A DNA stretch of 64,000 nucleotides from Bacteroidia bacterium (GCA_025454955.1 JALONL010000004.1:1-64000); one strand, 5' to 3'. Counted from the first letter of the stretch, positions 25,149 through 33,649 are shown. Program-made: numbers and translations. The notes: a model not told the origin generated them from the letters alone.

Positions 25149-25840
25149 ATACAGCGGTATTTATTAAACTGTTGCAAAAAAAAGGATATACCGTTTTCAG
25201 TCGTCCGTATGAATTAAACATTGTCGGTTTACGTTCACCCTCCACTGTGCCAAATAGTTTTGATGATGCGATATGTGTGTTTTACCGTCTGGAAAATCAA
25301 GAGTGGAAACTACATATTTTCAAAGCCACCACCGACCCCGGTACGTATTGGCTCCGTCAACCCGGCGAACCACAGGGAACAGCGATTTTAAAGCAGGGAC
25401 AATACTTAAACGTGTATGCACTTGACCTGCACCGTGGCAAATATACCGCCCTTTGCCAGCGAAGGGGGAAAGTAACAGTTATCAGGGACTACGACCGCGA
25501 CGCGGAATTAGACTTTTACAACGGTAACGAGATAAGTGGTTGGTTTGGTATCAATATTCACCGCGCCAAAGCCAGTGGCACAACGTTAAAAATTGACCGA
25601 AATTCTGCCGGGTGTCAGGTGTTTGCCAACGCCTCGGACTTTGCCGAATTTATCAATATGTGCCACCGTCACCGCGAACTGTACGGGAATAAGTTTACTT
25701 ATACCCTGATTGATTTACGCACCCTGCAACGCGCACTGCGCCGCAAAAAAGTGATAGCCGCCACCGGTACTACTGCCGCTGCACTGGCGGCGTTTTGGGC
25801 GTTGTATGAAACACAGCTAAAAAATCATGTCAACACCTGA
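25130..25840 (+). CDS. Protein with L,D-transpeptidase-like His...SAGC signature
   Basis: A 236-residue protein. FGINIHRA is followed about 15 residues later by NSAGCQVFAN, matching the spacing of the L,D-transpeptidase (YkuD) signature H-x(14-17)-S-x-G-C. Other conserved-looking blocks are TTDPGTYWLRQP and GTAILKQGQY. A C-terminal hydrophobic helix (about residues 205-225) follows a basic loop. YkuD enzymes cut or cross-link peptidoglycan peptides. The gene sits between an amidase and a methylase, which supports a cell-wall role. The family assignment is inference from motif spacing, not recognition. Confidence 0.55.
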   Translation: MESGKLNTAVFIKLLQKKGYTVFSRPYELNIVGLRSPSTVPNSFDDAICVFYRLENQEWKLHIFKATTDPGTYWLRQPGEPQGTAILKQGQYLNVYALDLHRGKYTALCQRRGKVTVIRDYDRDAELDFYNGNEISGWFGINIHRAKASGTTLKIDRNSAGCQVFANASDFAEFINMCHRHRELYGNKFTYTLIDLRTLQRALRRKKVIAATGTTAAALAAFWALYETQLKNHVNT

Positions 25841-26732
25841 AATAAATCTGCGCTCACCCCTTACCATTTACGGGGGAAAATACCGTATGGTGAGCTACAT
25901 TATGCCGCTCATTTATGCAGCCGATCCGGTGCGGTATGTGGAAACCTGCGCTGGCGGTGCGCAGTTAACATTTGCCCTGCAACCCCACAAAAAAGAAGTA
26001 CTAAACGACATAAATAACAATTTGGTGGCGTTCTTTCGGGTACTTAAAACTAACCCCGATGCACTTGCCCGAAAAGTGACAGTAACCCCGTTTAGCCACG
26101 CTGAATTTAAACGCGCACGGGAAATATTTTTTTCGCCAAAAAAATACAGCGATCTCGAAAGGGCATGGGCAGCATGGACAGCCTGCACAATGGGTTTTGC
26201 ACGCGACCCTGGCTCGTGGGGCTTTGACCATCACGGCAAAGGTGAGCGCGCACTAAAAAAACGCCGGGAAAATTTTGAAGCACTTAAAAAGCAATACAGC
26301 GAACGGTTGGAAACAGTCACCATTGAAAACGAAGATGTACAGGCCGTAATAAAGCGGTATGATTCGCCCCAGACTTTGTTTTTTATTGATCCGCCGTACT
26401 TTAATTCGGATATGGGTTTTTATGCAGGTTTTTCAAAAGAAAAGTTTACTCAGCTACTTGAACAGCTTGCAAAAATAAAAGGTAAGTTCATCCTAACCTG
26501 TTACCCCAGCGACGTACTGGAAAAATTCACCACGCGGCAAAAGTGGCGAACGCGAAAAATTATAATGAAAATCACGGTGAATAATAAACCCGGCAATCCC
26601 ACAAAAAATAAAACGGAGGTAATAACGTGGAATTTTGACGAAAGCCGTTCCGCACTGAACGGCATTGACGGAATTTCACACCCTGCGTTTTTTATTGCCC
26701 GTTTGCTGCAACTTTTCGCCTCACGGCACTAA
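25827..26732 (+). CDS. Dam-type adenine-N6 DNA methyltransferase
   Basis: A 301-residue class alpha (D12) adenine methylase. The AdoMet site is in IYGGKYRMVSYIMPLI and YVETCAGGAQLTFAL, and the catalytic motif is FFIDPPYFNS at about residues 183-192. No partner restriction gene is present, so it is an orphan methylase that may protect element DNA or time its replication or gene expression. The start overlaps the previous gene by 14 bp and a strong terminator follows. Confidence 0.9.
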   Translation: MSTPEINLRSPLTIYGGKYRMVSYIMPLIYAADPVRYVETCAGGAQLTFALQPHKKEVLNDINNNLVAFFRVLKTNPDALARKVTVTPFSHAEFKRAREIFFSPKKYSDLERAWAAWTACTMGFARDPGSWGFDHHGKGERALKKRRENFEALKKQYSERLETVTIENEDVQAVIKRYDSPQTLFFIDPPYFNSDMGFYAGFSKEKFTQLLEQLAKIKGKFILTCYPSDVLEKFTTRQKWRTRKIIMKITVNNKPGNPTKNKTEVITWNFDESRSALNGIDGISHPAFFIARLLQLFASRH

Positions 26733-26752
26733 TTCATTAATCTACTCACCCT

Positions 26753-26788
26753 AAACGGCCTTGCTCAAAAAGCAAGGCCGTTTTTTTA
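26753..26788 (+). terminator. Terminator after the methylase
   Basis: CGGCCTTGCT and AGCAAGGCCG (26756-26765 / 26771-26780) form a perfect 10-bp stem with a 5-nt loop, followed by TTTTTTT. Confidence 0.9.
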
Positions 26789-26800
26789 TTACCACTACTC

Positions 26801-28147
26801 ATGTACCCAAATTTTGGTAAATACGATCTGGGACGTATCAATAAAAAACGAAAACGCCCCACACCCAAACAACAGCCCGAAGAAGAAGAAGAAGAAGAAA
26901 CCGAAGAAGTTCACGCCCGTGCCTCGAAAAAGAAAACCAAAGCGGCGCAGGTGGAAACCATCGACGAGCAGGTAAAACTCTTAAAGCGGTTTAAACCAAT
27001 GATAGGTAAAACCGTTCCCCTGATGCGGCTGCTGAATTTTATTAAAGCACTGCAAAGGGCAATACACCTGCGCAAAATACGTAAGTCCGACCGCTACGCC
27101 TCCGAACTTGACACCGTACAGCGTATCGCGTTGAAAGCCTATAACGGTGCTTCGGGTAATACCGTAGCCGTAAAAGCACCCGCCGAACTGGTTGAACGCC
27201 TTAAAGCAATTTCTACCAGTCAGAAAGTACGCGCCTCCGTAAAATTTTTACAGGCGTTCGTGAACGTTTCCGGCATACCGTACCGCGAAGTAAGTACACG
27301 ACTGAAAACACTGCTTGAACGGTTAGACTTCTTCACAGAACGAGGACTAATTACCCCTTCCGATCCCTATTATTCCAACGTGCAGACCGCCGCAAAGATT
27401 TTGCGGAAAGCCATCGCTGAACGCTCACCCGTGTTTGTGCCGCAGGTGGAATTAAACGGATTGGCCGGCATTATCTCAAAGCCCCTTAAATCGCGTAAAA
27501 GTCAAAAAGTAAAACCGCTTTACAGCGAGCCGGAACTGGGGTTTATTCCTTCTTCTGATACACAAAAAATGCAGCTAATGACCGCCAAACAAATGGCGGA
27601 AATGGAGTTCGACACCCTGCCGTTTACCGGATATTATAAACGCCTGTTTGGAAACCCCGAACACAATTTCTGGCTGATGATTTACGGCGCACCGTTTCAG
27701 GGTAAAACAACCTTTAGCATAAACCTTGCAAAGTACTTAGCCGAGAATATGGGAAATGTGCTTTATATATCTTCCGAACAGTACCGCTCCGAGTCGCTTA
27801 AACAAGTGATACAGCGCGTGAATGCAGCCGGAATAAACCAGCTTCATTTTACGCCCTCACTCGACAAAGCCCCCTCGTTGAAGCATTACGATTTTGTGTT
27901 TATTGATTCCGCAAACGCGGCTAATTTGTCCGCCTCGCAAATCATGCAACTACGCGAACAAACACCGCGAACGGCTTTTATTACTGTTCTGCAAAGTGTA
28001 AAAAGCGGCGATTTTCACGGTAAACAGGCGTGGCGGCATATCCCAGATATTGTGCTGAAAATTGAGGATGGCAAAATACAAACAGAGAAAAACCGCTATC
28101 TGGTGGGGCTGCGTCCTGAAGTCTTGCCGTTGCCGCCGATGGGGTAA
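26801..28147 (+). CDS. RecA/RadA-like P-loop ATPase
   Basis: A 448-residue protein. A disordered charged N-terminus (KKRKRPTPKQQPEEEEEE) leads into a helical region of about 200 residues and a C-terminal RecA-fold core: Walker A GAPFQGKTTFS (about residues 297-307), a strand VLYISSEQ (about 325) and Walker B HYDFVFIDS (about 362-370). The ISSEQ motif after the second strand is typical of RadA/DnaB/KaiC-like ATPases. It could be the replicative helicase or loader, or, as the only motor in the element, take part in packaging. No HerA/FtsK or terminase alternative is present. Sole gene of its unit, between two strong terminators. Confidence 0.75.
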   Translation: MYPNFGKYDLGRINKKRKRPTPKQQPEEEEEEETEEVHARASKKKTKAAQVETIDEQVKLLKRFKPMIGKTVPLMRLLNFIKALQRAIHLRKIRKSDRYASELDTVQRIALKAYNGASGNTVAVKAPAELVERLKAISTSQKVRASVKFLQAFVNVSGIPYREVSTRLKTLLERLDFFTERGLITPSDPYYSNVQTAAKILRKAIAERSPVFVPQVELNGLAGIISKPLKSRKSQKVKPLYSEPELGFIPSSDTQKMQLMTAKQMAEMEFDTLPFTGYYKRLFGNPEHNFWLMIYGAPFQGKTTFSINLAKYLAENMGNVLYISSEQYRSESLKQVIQRVNAAGINQLHFTPSLDKAPSLKHYDFVFIDSANAANLSASQIMQLREQTPRTAFITVLQSVKSGDFHGKQAWRHIPDIVLKIEDGKIQTEKNRYLVGLRPEVLPLPPMG

Positions 28148-28172
28148 TTTCCAACCGTAATTTTATGAAAGC

Positions 28173-28216
28173 AAAAAGGGCGGGCATTCCTGATCGGAAC
28201 GCCCGCCCTTTTTTTA
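28173..28216. terminator. Bidirectional terminator between the ATPase and the integrase
   Basis: AGGGCGGGCATTCC pairs with GGAACGCCCGCCCT (one A-C mismatch), flanked by AAAAA on the left and TTTTTTT on the right, so it can stop both convergent transcripts. Confidence 0.9.
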
Positions 28217-28226
28217 TTGCCCGTAC

Positions 28227-29408
28227 TCAGGCGATTTTTCTAATGTAGGTTTGTGGCTTTTTGCGCGTCACATCAACAAAAGGCAGTTTATTTGCCGCCT
28301 CTATTCGTGTCGCTTCGGTTACGTGTGCGTAAATCATTGTAGCACTAATGCCCGAATGTCCCAACAGTTTTGAAACCCGGTACAAATCCACGCCATTCTC
28401 GATGAGCCGTGTAGCGAAAGTATGCCGGGATAAATGAAACTTGAAGTTTCGCTCGAAACCTACCTGCTTTGCCCATTTCTTCATATAATACCTAACCAAA
28501 CCCGACAAACGTTCCGTTTCTTTATTATCACTCCCTCCCGTCCAGCGGGGGAATATATACGGCGATTGCGGTTCCAGATTTTCTATTCTATCTGCACTGC
28601 GCTGGCGCAATAATCCCAAAGCCGAAGAGTTTAACGGGGCTGCAACAGGCTTTTTCCCCTTCTTCTGTTTTATCATTATTACCTGTTGTTCGGTTCCTTC
28701 CACATTAATACGCCGAATATCATCCCACTTTAACCGCTGGCAGTCACTAACACGAAAACCACTAAAACAGCTAAATAAAAACATCTGCTTTAATTGTTCG
28801 TCAATCCTTTTGGTTGGAGTATGTATAAATAACTCCAGTTCTTCGAGGGTTAAATGATCTGCCGGGGATAATACCCGTTTAGGCCGCTCAGATTTGGGCA
28901 ATTTATCCGCCGGGTTAAAATCCAAATACTCCATCCCCACTATCTCATTTAACACCGTAGAAACAAAACTAAAGTACTGTTGCACCGTGTTACTGTGCAG
29001 TCCCTCTTTTTTCAGGAAATTAATAAAGCCCTTGAGCCAGACTTTATCAATCGCCTGCAAGGTGAGCGGCTTTTTGCCCGCATACTGCTTTACCTTTTTC
29101 ATAATCGTTTCATATTTTCGTTTTGAGCCTTCACCCTTTTGTTTTATCTGTTCTTCCATAAGGTCAAAGAAAAGCAGTTCACGCCGGGTAAGCTCCGCAG
29201 GTAAGCCCTTGCCTAAAACGGTCAATTCCCTTTCCCGTTCAATTTTTATCTTTTTGGCTAAATCTATTTTGTCCCGGTTCTCCTGAGTGCTTATGTCCCC
29301 AGTAATTTTGATTTTAGGCCATTCCGTCCAGCGTTTGCCTTCGTGACATATATCTAAGTAAAAGGAAAAGCCGTCTTTAATTTTTGATTTTCTAAGTTTT
29401 ACAGGCAT
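28227..29408 (-). CDS. Tyrosine recombinase (integrase) of the element
   Basis: A 393-residue phage-type integrase. An N-terminal arm-binding region precedes a SAM-like core-binding domain (about residues 95-190) and a catalytic domain carrying the full set: Arg in SGFRVSD, Lys in IKQKKGKK, His-x-x-Arg in HLSRHTF, His in LLGHS and the nucleophile Tyr in MIYAHV. It would integrate and excise the element at the 18-bp repeats. The gene points inward from the right end, with the attR candidate 256 bp upstream of its start. Typical of Bacteroidota elements and complete. Confidence 0.95.
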   Translation of the reverse strand: MPVKLRKSKIKDGFSFYLDICHEGKRWTEWPKIKITGDISTQENRDKIDLAKKIKIERERELTVLGKGLPAELTRRELLFFDLMEEQIKQKGEGSKRKYETIMKKVKQYAGKKPLTLQAIDKVWLKGFINFLKKEGLHSNTVQQYFSFVSTVLNEIVGMEYLDFNPADKLPKSERPKRVLSPADHLTLEELELFIHTPTKRIDEQLKQMFLFSCFSGFRVSDCQRLKWDDIRRINVEGTEQQVIMIKQKKGKKPVAAPLNSSALGLLRQRSADRIENLEPQSPYIFPRWTGGSDNKETERLSGLVRYYMKKWAKQVGFERNFKFHLSRHTFATRLIENGVDLYRVSKLLGHSGISATMIYAHVTEATRIEAANKLPFVDVTRKKPQTYIRKIA

Positions 29409-29663
29409 TGTTTTAAATATTTTGGGTTTGTATTAGTTGAAGGGTAATGGCCGAAAGTTTCCCCCTTTCAGCCGGGCTGTAAAGCCTCCTTAAACGCCAG
29501 AAACCGCCCCTTTTGGGAGCGGTTTCTGTTTTTGGCGGGGGACGCGACAAAGGCCAGGGCGGGGTATGTGTGCCACCGGGGGCTGAAAAGGCCGGAAAAG
29601 GCCGTTTTACTGCGTTTTTTAAGGGTTTTAGGTGTGGTTTCATAGTGTGTTAGCTGGCCGTTT

Positions 29664-29681
29664 CCCTAACGGTTTACTAAC
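29664..29681 (+). repeat. Right attachment-site candidate (attR core)
   Basis: CCCTAACGGTTTACTAAC, identical to 3949-3966 and in the same orientation, 256 bp upstream of the integrase start. It marks the right end of the element. Confidence 0.75.
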
Positions 29682-29797
29682 AAATTTCGGGGTTAACAGG
29701 GGAAAATACGAGCCTACCAAAAGCAAATAAAACGGCTGAAAGTGCCGCCGTTATTGGTTTTTAGTGGCTTTTGGTTGCTTTGGGGAGTTATGCACAT

Positions 29798-29848
29798 TTA
29801 TTTTTAAAACTCTCGGAAAGTTTAACTACTATTTTTTGTTTTGGCAGG
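29798..29848 (-). repeat. Right arm of the split inverted repeat
   Basis: 29798-29824 is the exact reverse complement of 3862-3888, and 29834-29848 (TTTTGTTTTGGCAGG) that of 3811-3825. The gap between blocks is 9 bp here and 36 bp on the left, where a 13-mer is duplicated. Removing the element at its direct repeat would restore one palindromic unit of about 320 bp. Confidence 0.8.
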
Positions 29849-29854
29849 TACAAA

Positions 29855-30193
29855 CTACTCCTCCACATGCAGCCGGTGAAAAAACCGGTGAATAGCCGGA
29901 GCCAGCAACACCCCAATATTGGTAATAAACGCCACACCACTGAAAATGGCGTAAACCGACGAAAACACCTTACCCCCATCACTCTTTATTTCCGCCACCG
30001 GCCCCATACCCGATAAAATCATCGACGCATTATGCAACGCATCAATCCACGGCAGGTTACAAGTAAAATGATAGCCCAAAATGCCTATGCCCAGACAGAT
30101 TAACAGAAAAAAACTGCTCCACGCCAGATTTCGGTATATTCGTTGATAGTAAATATGTCGCGGAGCAAGCGGTTGGCGTTTGTGTTCGTACAT
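29855..30193 (-). CDS. Small integral membrane protein
   Basis: A 112-residue protein with a basic N-terminus and two or three hydrophobic segments (about residues 25-46, 60-70 and 78-103, the last reading SVYAIFSGVAFITNIGVLLAP). No family recognised. First host gene to the right of the element. It diverges from the secreted protein gene starting at 30218, 24 bp away. Confidence 0.7.
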   Translation of the reverse strand: MYEHKRQPLAPRHIYYQRIYRNLAWSSFFLLICLGIGILGYHFTCNLPWIDALHNASMILSGMGPVAEIKSDGGKVFSSVYAIFSGVAFITNIGVLLAPAIHRFFHRLHVEE

Positions 30194-30217
30194 AACTTTA
30201 CAGGCATTAATTACAAC

Positions 30218-30844
30218 ATGAAAATTACGAAAATCCTTTTCGCTTTAAGCGCAGCCGCTTTATTGCTGGCCGCTGCTCCGGCATCGCCGGTGTGGAATGG
30301 CGCGGTTTCGGTTACTGCGCCCGATTCTTCAGCCACAAAAATCATTGCCAAACATCCTGAACGGTATTCGCAGGTGTTTATCAATGAACTGGCCCAAAGT
30401 GGCTGCGCAAAAACGGCTGAGCTAATCGATAGTATGTTTATCATAAACGGCAGCGACACGGCTTTTCTGCCCACCGTATTTTCGCCACAGAACGAACGCT
30501 TTGCGGGCAAAACCGAACAATACGCCATTCAGCTTATTGTAAAACGAAATACGTACTCGTCAATAAACTTCAACCTTACCTGCCGCGAGCCTTCGGGCAA
30601 ACAAACCACATTTCGCGGCGAAGCACATTTGCGCCCCTGCTTTTTTATGGGTGCCGAAATGGACGAAGACGAAAACGGCAATATGTATCCCGCCGAGGAA
30701 TATGTTTATACCACACCCGGCAACCTCGAAACCATCTCGTTTCGCGTGGGCAACAGCGATGGAATGGCGGTGAAAGCCACCATTGTTTCGCCGGAGGTGA
30801 ACATTGGTCTGGACGGCTCGCCGGTGCTGAGGATTGCGAAATAA
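30218..30844 (+). CDS. Exported protein, paralogue of the next gene
   Basis: From ATG 30218, a 208-residue protein with a signal peptide (MKITKILFALSAAALLLAAA) and a beta-rich mature part. It shares with the following 198-residue lipoprotein the layout HPERYSQVFINELAQSGC...IDSM, a GSDTAFLPTVF/TSDTVFFPFF stretch, a FRGEAHLRPCFFMG/FSGKASLAPCFFFG stretch and a similar end. Function unknown. The pair is tandem with a 15-bp gap, probably from duplication. Confidence 0.7.
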   Translation: MKITKILFALSAAALLLAAAPASPVWNGAVSVTAPDSSATKIIAKHPERYSQVFINELAQSGCAKTAELIDSMFIINGSDTAFLPTVFSPQNERFAGKTEQYAIQLIVKRNTYSSINFNLTCREPSGKQTTFRGEAHLRPCFFMGAEMDEDENGNMYPAEEYVYTTPGNLETISFRVGNSDGMAVKATIVSPEVNIGLDGSPVLRIAK

Positions 30845-30859
30845 ATTATTTTTATCGCA

Positions 30860-31456
30860 ATGAGAAAAATGATTTTGTGCTGCCTTTCTGGTATCCTCAT
30901 TTTATCCGCCTGCCAAAATCAACCACAAGCACCGCTCACAAATACCGATTCTGTTCCATCAAAAAACACCTCACTTACTGTTAATCATCCCCAAAAATTC
31001 GACTCTCTTTTCTTACGCGGTCTGGAACAATGCAATGTTGGTCACATCCGGATTACCGACAGTATGATGATTTGCCAAACTTCAGACACAGTATTTTTTC
31101 CGTTTTTCCACAAATACAATAATCTGAAATACACAGGCAAAGAAGGAGTAACCCTATTCATAAAATGGCTCAACTACAACGCTGTTTTAGCACAAATAAC
31201 CTGTAAAGATCAAAACGGACTGATACAGAATTTCAGTGGCAAAGCCAGCCTTGCTCCTTGTTTCTTTTTCGGCAGCGAATCATTTGATATCGAATCTGAT
31301 CCAGGCCGAACGATAATGGGTACTCAGTTTATGTCTGTTGATTCCCAAACCAATATTTCGATAATAATTGATGATGGAGGCTGGAAATACTGTAAGTTGA
31401 AATTTAAAAGCCCCGACGGCACTATTAAAGATCTTATCCTTACAAAAGCCAACTGA
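30860..31456 (+). CDS. Lipoprotein, paralogue of the preceding gene
   Basis: A 198-residue protein with a lipoprotein signal (LSGILILSAC, Cys at about residue 19). The mature part aligns with the preceding gene around HPQKFDSLFLRGLEQCNVG, SDTVFFPFF and ASLAPCFFFG. The three cysteines in the mature part are partly shared. Function unknown. It stops one base before the stop of the convergent aminopeptidase-like gene. Confidence 0.7.
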   Translation: MRKMILCCLSGILILSACQNQPQAPLTNTDSVPSKNTSLTVNHPQKFDSLFLRGLEQCNVGHIRITDSMMICQTSDTVFFPFFHKYNNLKYTGKEGVTLFIKWLNYNAVLAQITCKDQNGLIQNFSGKASLAPCFFFGSESFDIESDPGRTIMGTQFMSVDSQTNISIIIDDGGWKYCKLKFKSPDGTIKDLILTKAN

Positions 31457-32488
31457 CTACTTCCCAAACTTCTCCTTCAGCCACGCCACATACATAGCCA
31501 CATTGCGAAACCGGCTGAACTCCGTTTCAAAATCGTCCTGCTTTTCGCCGTAGCGCAGGGCGTGCATTACCACAGTGTTTCCACTTTTGTCGAAACGTTT
31601 GCGCAAACGTTGTGCGTATAGCGTATCTCCCTGCTGTGCGGCGCGGGCGCAAATTCGTGTATAGACTTCGTTGCGCATGGCAAGACAACGGGCGGTGTCG
31701 GGCGCGGGGGCGAAAGTTTTGTATAGGCTGTCCAACTCACGCGCGGCCGAAATGAGGAATTTTTCGCGGCGGCGCTGGTCGATGAGGCTTTGCTTGTAAG
31801 CTGCAAGCTGCGGCGAATCGGAGCCGTAGCGTTGCGCGAGAAAGGCAATGGCTCCCTTGCAGCCTACAAAGCTGGCTAAGTTTTCGTTGTACTCCACATT
31901 ATTGGTCACGAAAATAGTGCCGTGTGTAAGTTCATGAATTATCAACTCGGCCAGCTCGCCTTCCGGATAACGCAGCATTTGCGAAAGCACCGGATCGTTA
32001 AACCAGCCCAGTGTGGACCAGCCCGAAGCCCCGCCCAGATCAGCATCAAACCCGGCTGCCTGCAAGCGAGCAATTTCGGCCTCGGCAGGTGGCTTTTCGA
32101 AAAAACCGCGGTAAGGCATTTTGCCCAGCAGCGAGTAACTCCAGCGGTGCGGGGTAAGACTTAATTTTTCGCAGGCCGTTACCACATAAATTATCGGCCT
32201 GCCATGCTGGTCGTAATACGAAGTGTAATTTTCGTTGCGCGTAAGCCCAAGGTTAGTGAATGCAAACTCGCGTATTTCCAGTATCAGCCGCAGTTTTGCT
32301 TTTACCGAATCGGGCACCGCCGCATCAGTCAGTACTTCGCTTATTGGCCGTGCATTGCGGATAATGGTCAACTGCCCGTTGCCCATTTTCAGGCCATATA
32401 CCAGCAGCGACACATTGAAAAGCGCAAACACCAGCACCGGCACAAACACCAGATCGGCCAGCACAAGAAAAAATTTCCGGATGCGCAT
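31457..32488 (-). CDS. Putative zinc aminopeptidase of the Aminopep/DUF2265 family
   Basis: From ATG 32488, 343 residues. An N-terminal membrane segment (about residues 6-30) leads into a domain with the zinc motif HELTHGT (about residue 180) followed by NENLASFVG, which supplies the third ligand. This layout matches the putative aminopeptidase family PF10023. The preferred start gives a signal-anchor; the in-frame extension upstream lies over the divergent gene. Probably acts in the periplasm; substrate unknown. It diverges from the T9SS beta-propeller gene at 32549. Confidence 0.8.
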   Translation of the reverse strand: MRIRKFFLVLADLVFVPVLVFALFNVSLLVYGLKMGNGQLTIIRNARPISEVLTDAAVPDSVKAKLRLILEIREFAFTNLGLTRNENYTSYYDQHGRPIIYVVTACEKLSLTPHRWSYSLLGKMPYRGFFEKPPAEAEIARLQAAGFDADLGGASGWSTLGWFNDPVLSQMLRYPEGELAELIIHELTHGTIFVTNNVEYNENLASFVGCKGAIAFLAQRYGSDSPQLAAYKQSLIDQRRREKFLISAARELDSLYKTFAPAPDTARCLAMRNEVYTRICARAAQQGDTLYAQRLRKRFDKSGNTVVMHALRYGEKQDDFETEFSRFRNVAMYVAWLKEKFGK

Positions 32489-32548
32489 ACTGCAAAGATG
32501 CTGTTTTTTGAATGCCCGCCGCCGGGCTTTTTCTGCTAATTTAGTGCA

Positions 32549-33649
32549 ATGCGTCTGCTGCTGCTTTTTCTGCTTTTTCCATTGTACGGCCTCGCCCAAA
32601 TTCCCGTGGTGCCGCAGTTGCGCGCAGTATTGCCCGATACACTCAGCGAATCGTCGGGCATTGAATACATAAACGACACCTGCCTCTGGACACACAACGA
32701 CAGCGGCGACCCCGGCACACTCTACCAGATAGACACAGCCGCACACATCCTGCGCATACTGCACCTGCAAAACGTATCGGCCTACGACTGCGAAGACATC
32801 GCACAGGACAGCGCCGGCAATTTCTACCTCGGCGATTTTGGAAACAACGCCAACAACCGCCAGGACTTACGCATCTACAAAATTCCGCCCCCGCAAACCA
32901 TCACCGGCGACAGCATAACCCCGCAACTCATCCAGTTCAGTTTCGCCGATCAAACCGCTTTCCCGCCACCCGCCGCCGAACAAAATTTCGACTGCGAAGC
33001 CATGTTTCACTACCGCAACGCACTCTACGTGTTTTCCAAAAACCGCGGCACATCCACCTACTCGCGCATGTACAAAATGCCCGACACCGCCGGCGTGTAC
33101 AGCCTCATGCCCATCGACAGTTTCAACACACAGCAATGGATTACCTCGGCCGACATCAGCCCCACCGGCACACAAATGGTGCTCTTCTCCGAATTCAATA
33201 TCTACCTCTTCACCAATTTCACCGCCGATAACTTCTTTCAGGGAAACGTCACACACTTTACCATGACACCCTACACCCAGAAAGAAGCCGTGGTATTTGC
33301 CACCGACAGCCTCCTCTGGCTCACCGACGAAGTTCTCTTCAGTTTCGGCGGAAAAATGTACACCATTCACATCCCCACTGCCCTCAGCGTTTCCGCACCG
33401 GTGCAGCCGCAGCAGCTGCAGTTCACGCTTTACCCAAATCCTGCCATTGATGAACTTGTGGTGACATTTGAAGACCCTGAATATTCGTGGCAGATACTCA
33501 CTCCGGCCAATCAATTGGTGCTGTCCGGCACATCAGTTTCCAATCGCACCACCATAAGCACCGCTGCGCTGCGGCCCGGCATATATCAGTTGCAAATTAC
33601 CACCGCATCAGGCCGCAGGGGCACACAACTTCTGCTGCGCACTCAATAA
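32549..33649 (+). CDS. T9SS-exported beta-propeller-like protein
   Basis: A 366-residue protein: signal peptide (MRLLLLFLLFPLYGLAQ), a propeller-like body with repeated SSGIEY, WTHNDSGDPGTLYQID and DCEDIAQDSAGNFYLGDFGNN blocks, and a C-terminal T9SS type A domain (FTLYPNPAIDELVVTF to the end). Such WTHNDSG proteins are common in Bacteroidota and bind unknown ligands. Six bp before the YdcF gene, so probably co-transcribed with it. Confidence 0.8.
   Translation: MRLLLLFLLFPLYGLAQIPVVPQLRAVLPDTLSESSGIEYINDTCLWTHNDSGDPGTLYQIDTAAHILRILHLQNVSAYDCEDIAQDSAGNFYLGDFGNNANNRQDLRIYKIPPPQTITGDSITPQLIQFSFADQTAFPPPAAEQNFDCEAMFHYRNALYVFSKNRGTSTYSRMYKMPDTAGVYSLMPIDSFNTQQWITSADISPTGTQMVLFSEFNIYLFTNFTADNFFQGNVTHFTMTPYTQKEAVVFATDSLLWLTDEVLFSFGGKMYTIHIPTALSVSAPVQPQQLQFTLYPNPAIDELVVTFEDPEYSWQILTPANQLVLSGTSVSNRTTISTAALRPGIYQLQITTASGRRGTQLLLRTQ

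Larger units (their letters stand above)
3949..29681. mobile_element. Integrated mobile element, provirus-like, about 25.7 kb
   Basis: The element is bounded by an 18-bp perfect direct repeat and carries a tyrosine recombinase at its right end plus an excisionase-like helix-turn-helix gene. About 12 kb of co-directional genes (16480-28147) encode small membrane proteins, beta-rich proteins, a transglutaminase-like protein, cell-wall enzymes, a Dam-type methylase and a RecA-like ATPase. I recognised no terminase, portal, tail-fibre, relaxase, type IV secretion or transposase gene. That argues against a tailed phage, a conjugative element or a transposon, and leaves a tailless provirus or another particle-forming element as the best inference. 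T9SS genes at 4092-9658 lie inside the left boundary and would be cargo. Confidence 0.75.
29409..29854. other. Right-end intergenic region with attR and the second palindrome arm
   Basis: No gene in 446 bp. From left to right: a hairpin, CAGAAACCGC 29498-29507 / GCGGTTTCTG 29519-29528; a stretch at 29530-29550 with one or two units resembling the array A/B motif (TTTTGGCGGG); the attR candidate; then the right half of the inverted-repeat structure. Confidence 0.6.

Noticed and set aside
29530..29560. Third full 10-bp array before the integrase
   Set aside because: Only one or two units resemble the motif, so it is mentioned but not annotated.
3949..29681. Conjugative transposon or tailed prophage
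   Set aside because: No relaxase, coupling protein, type IV secretion, terminase, portal or tail genes recognised.
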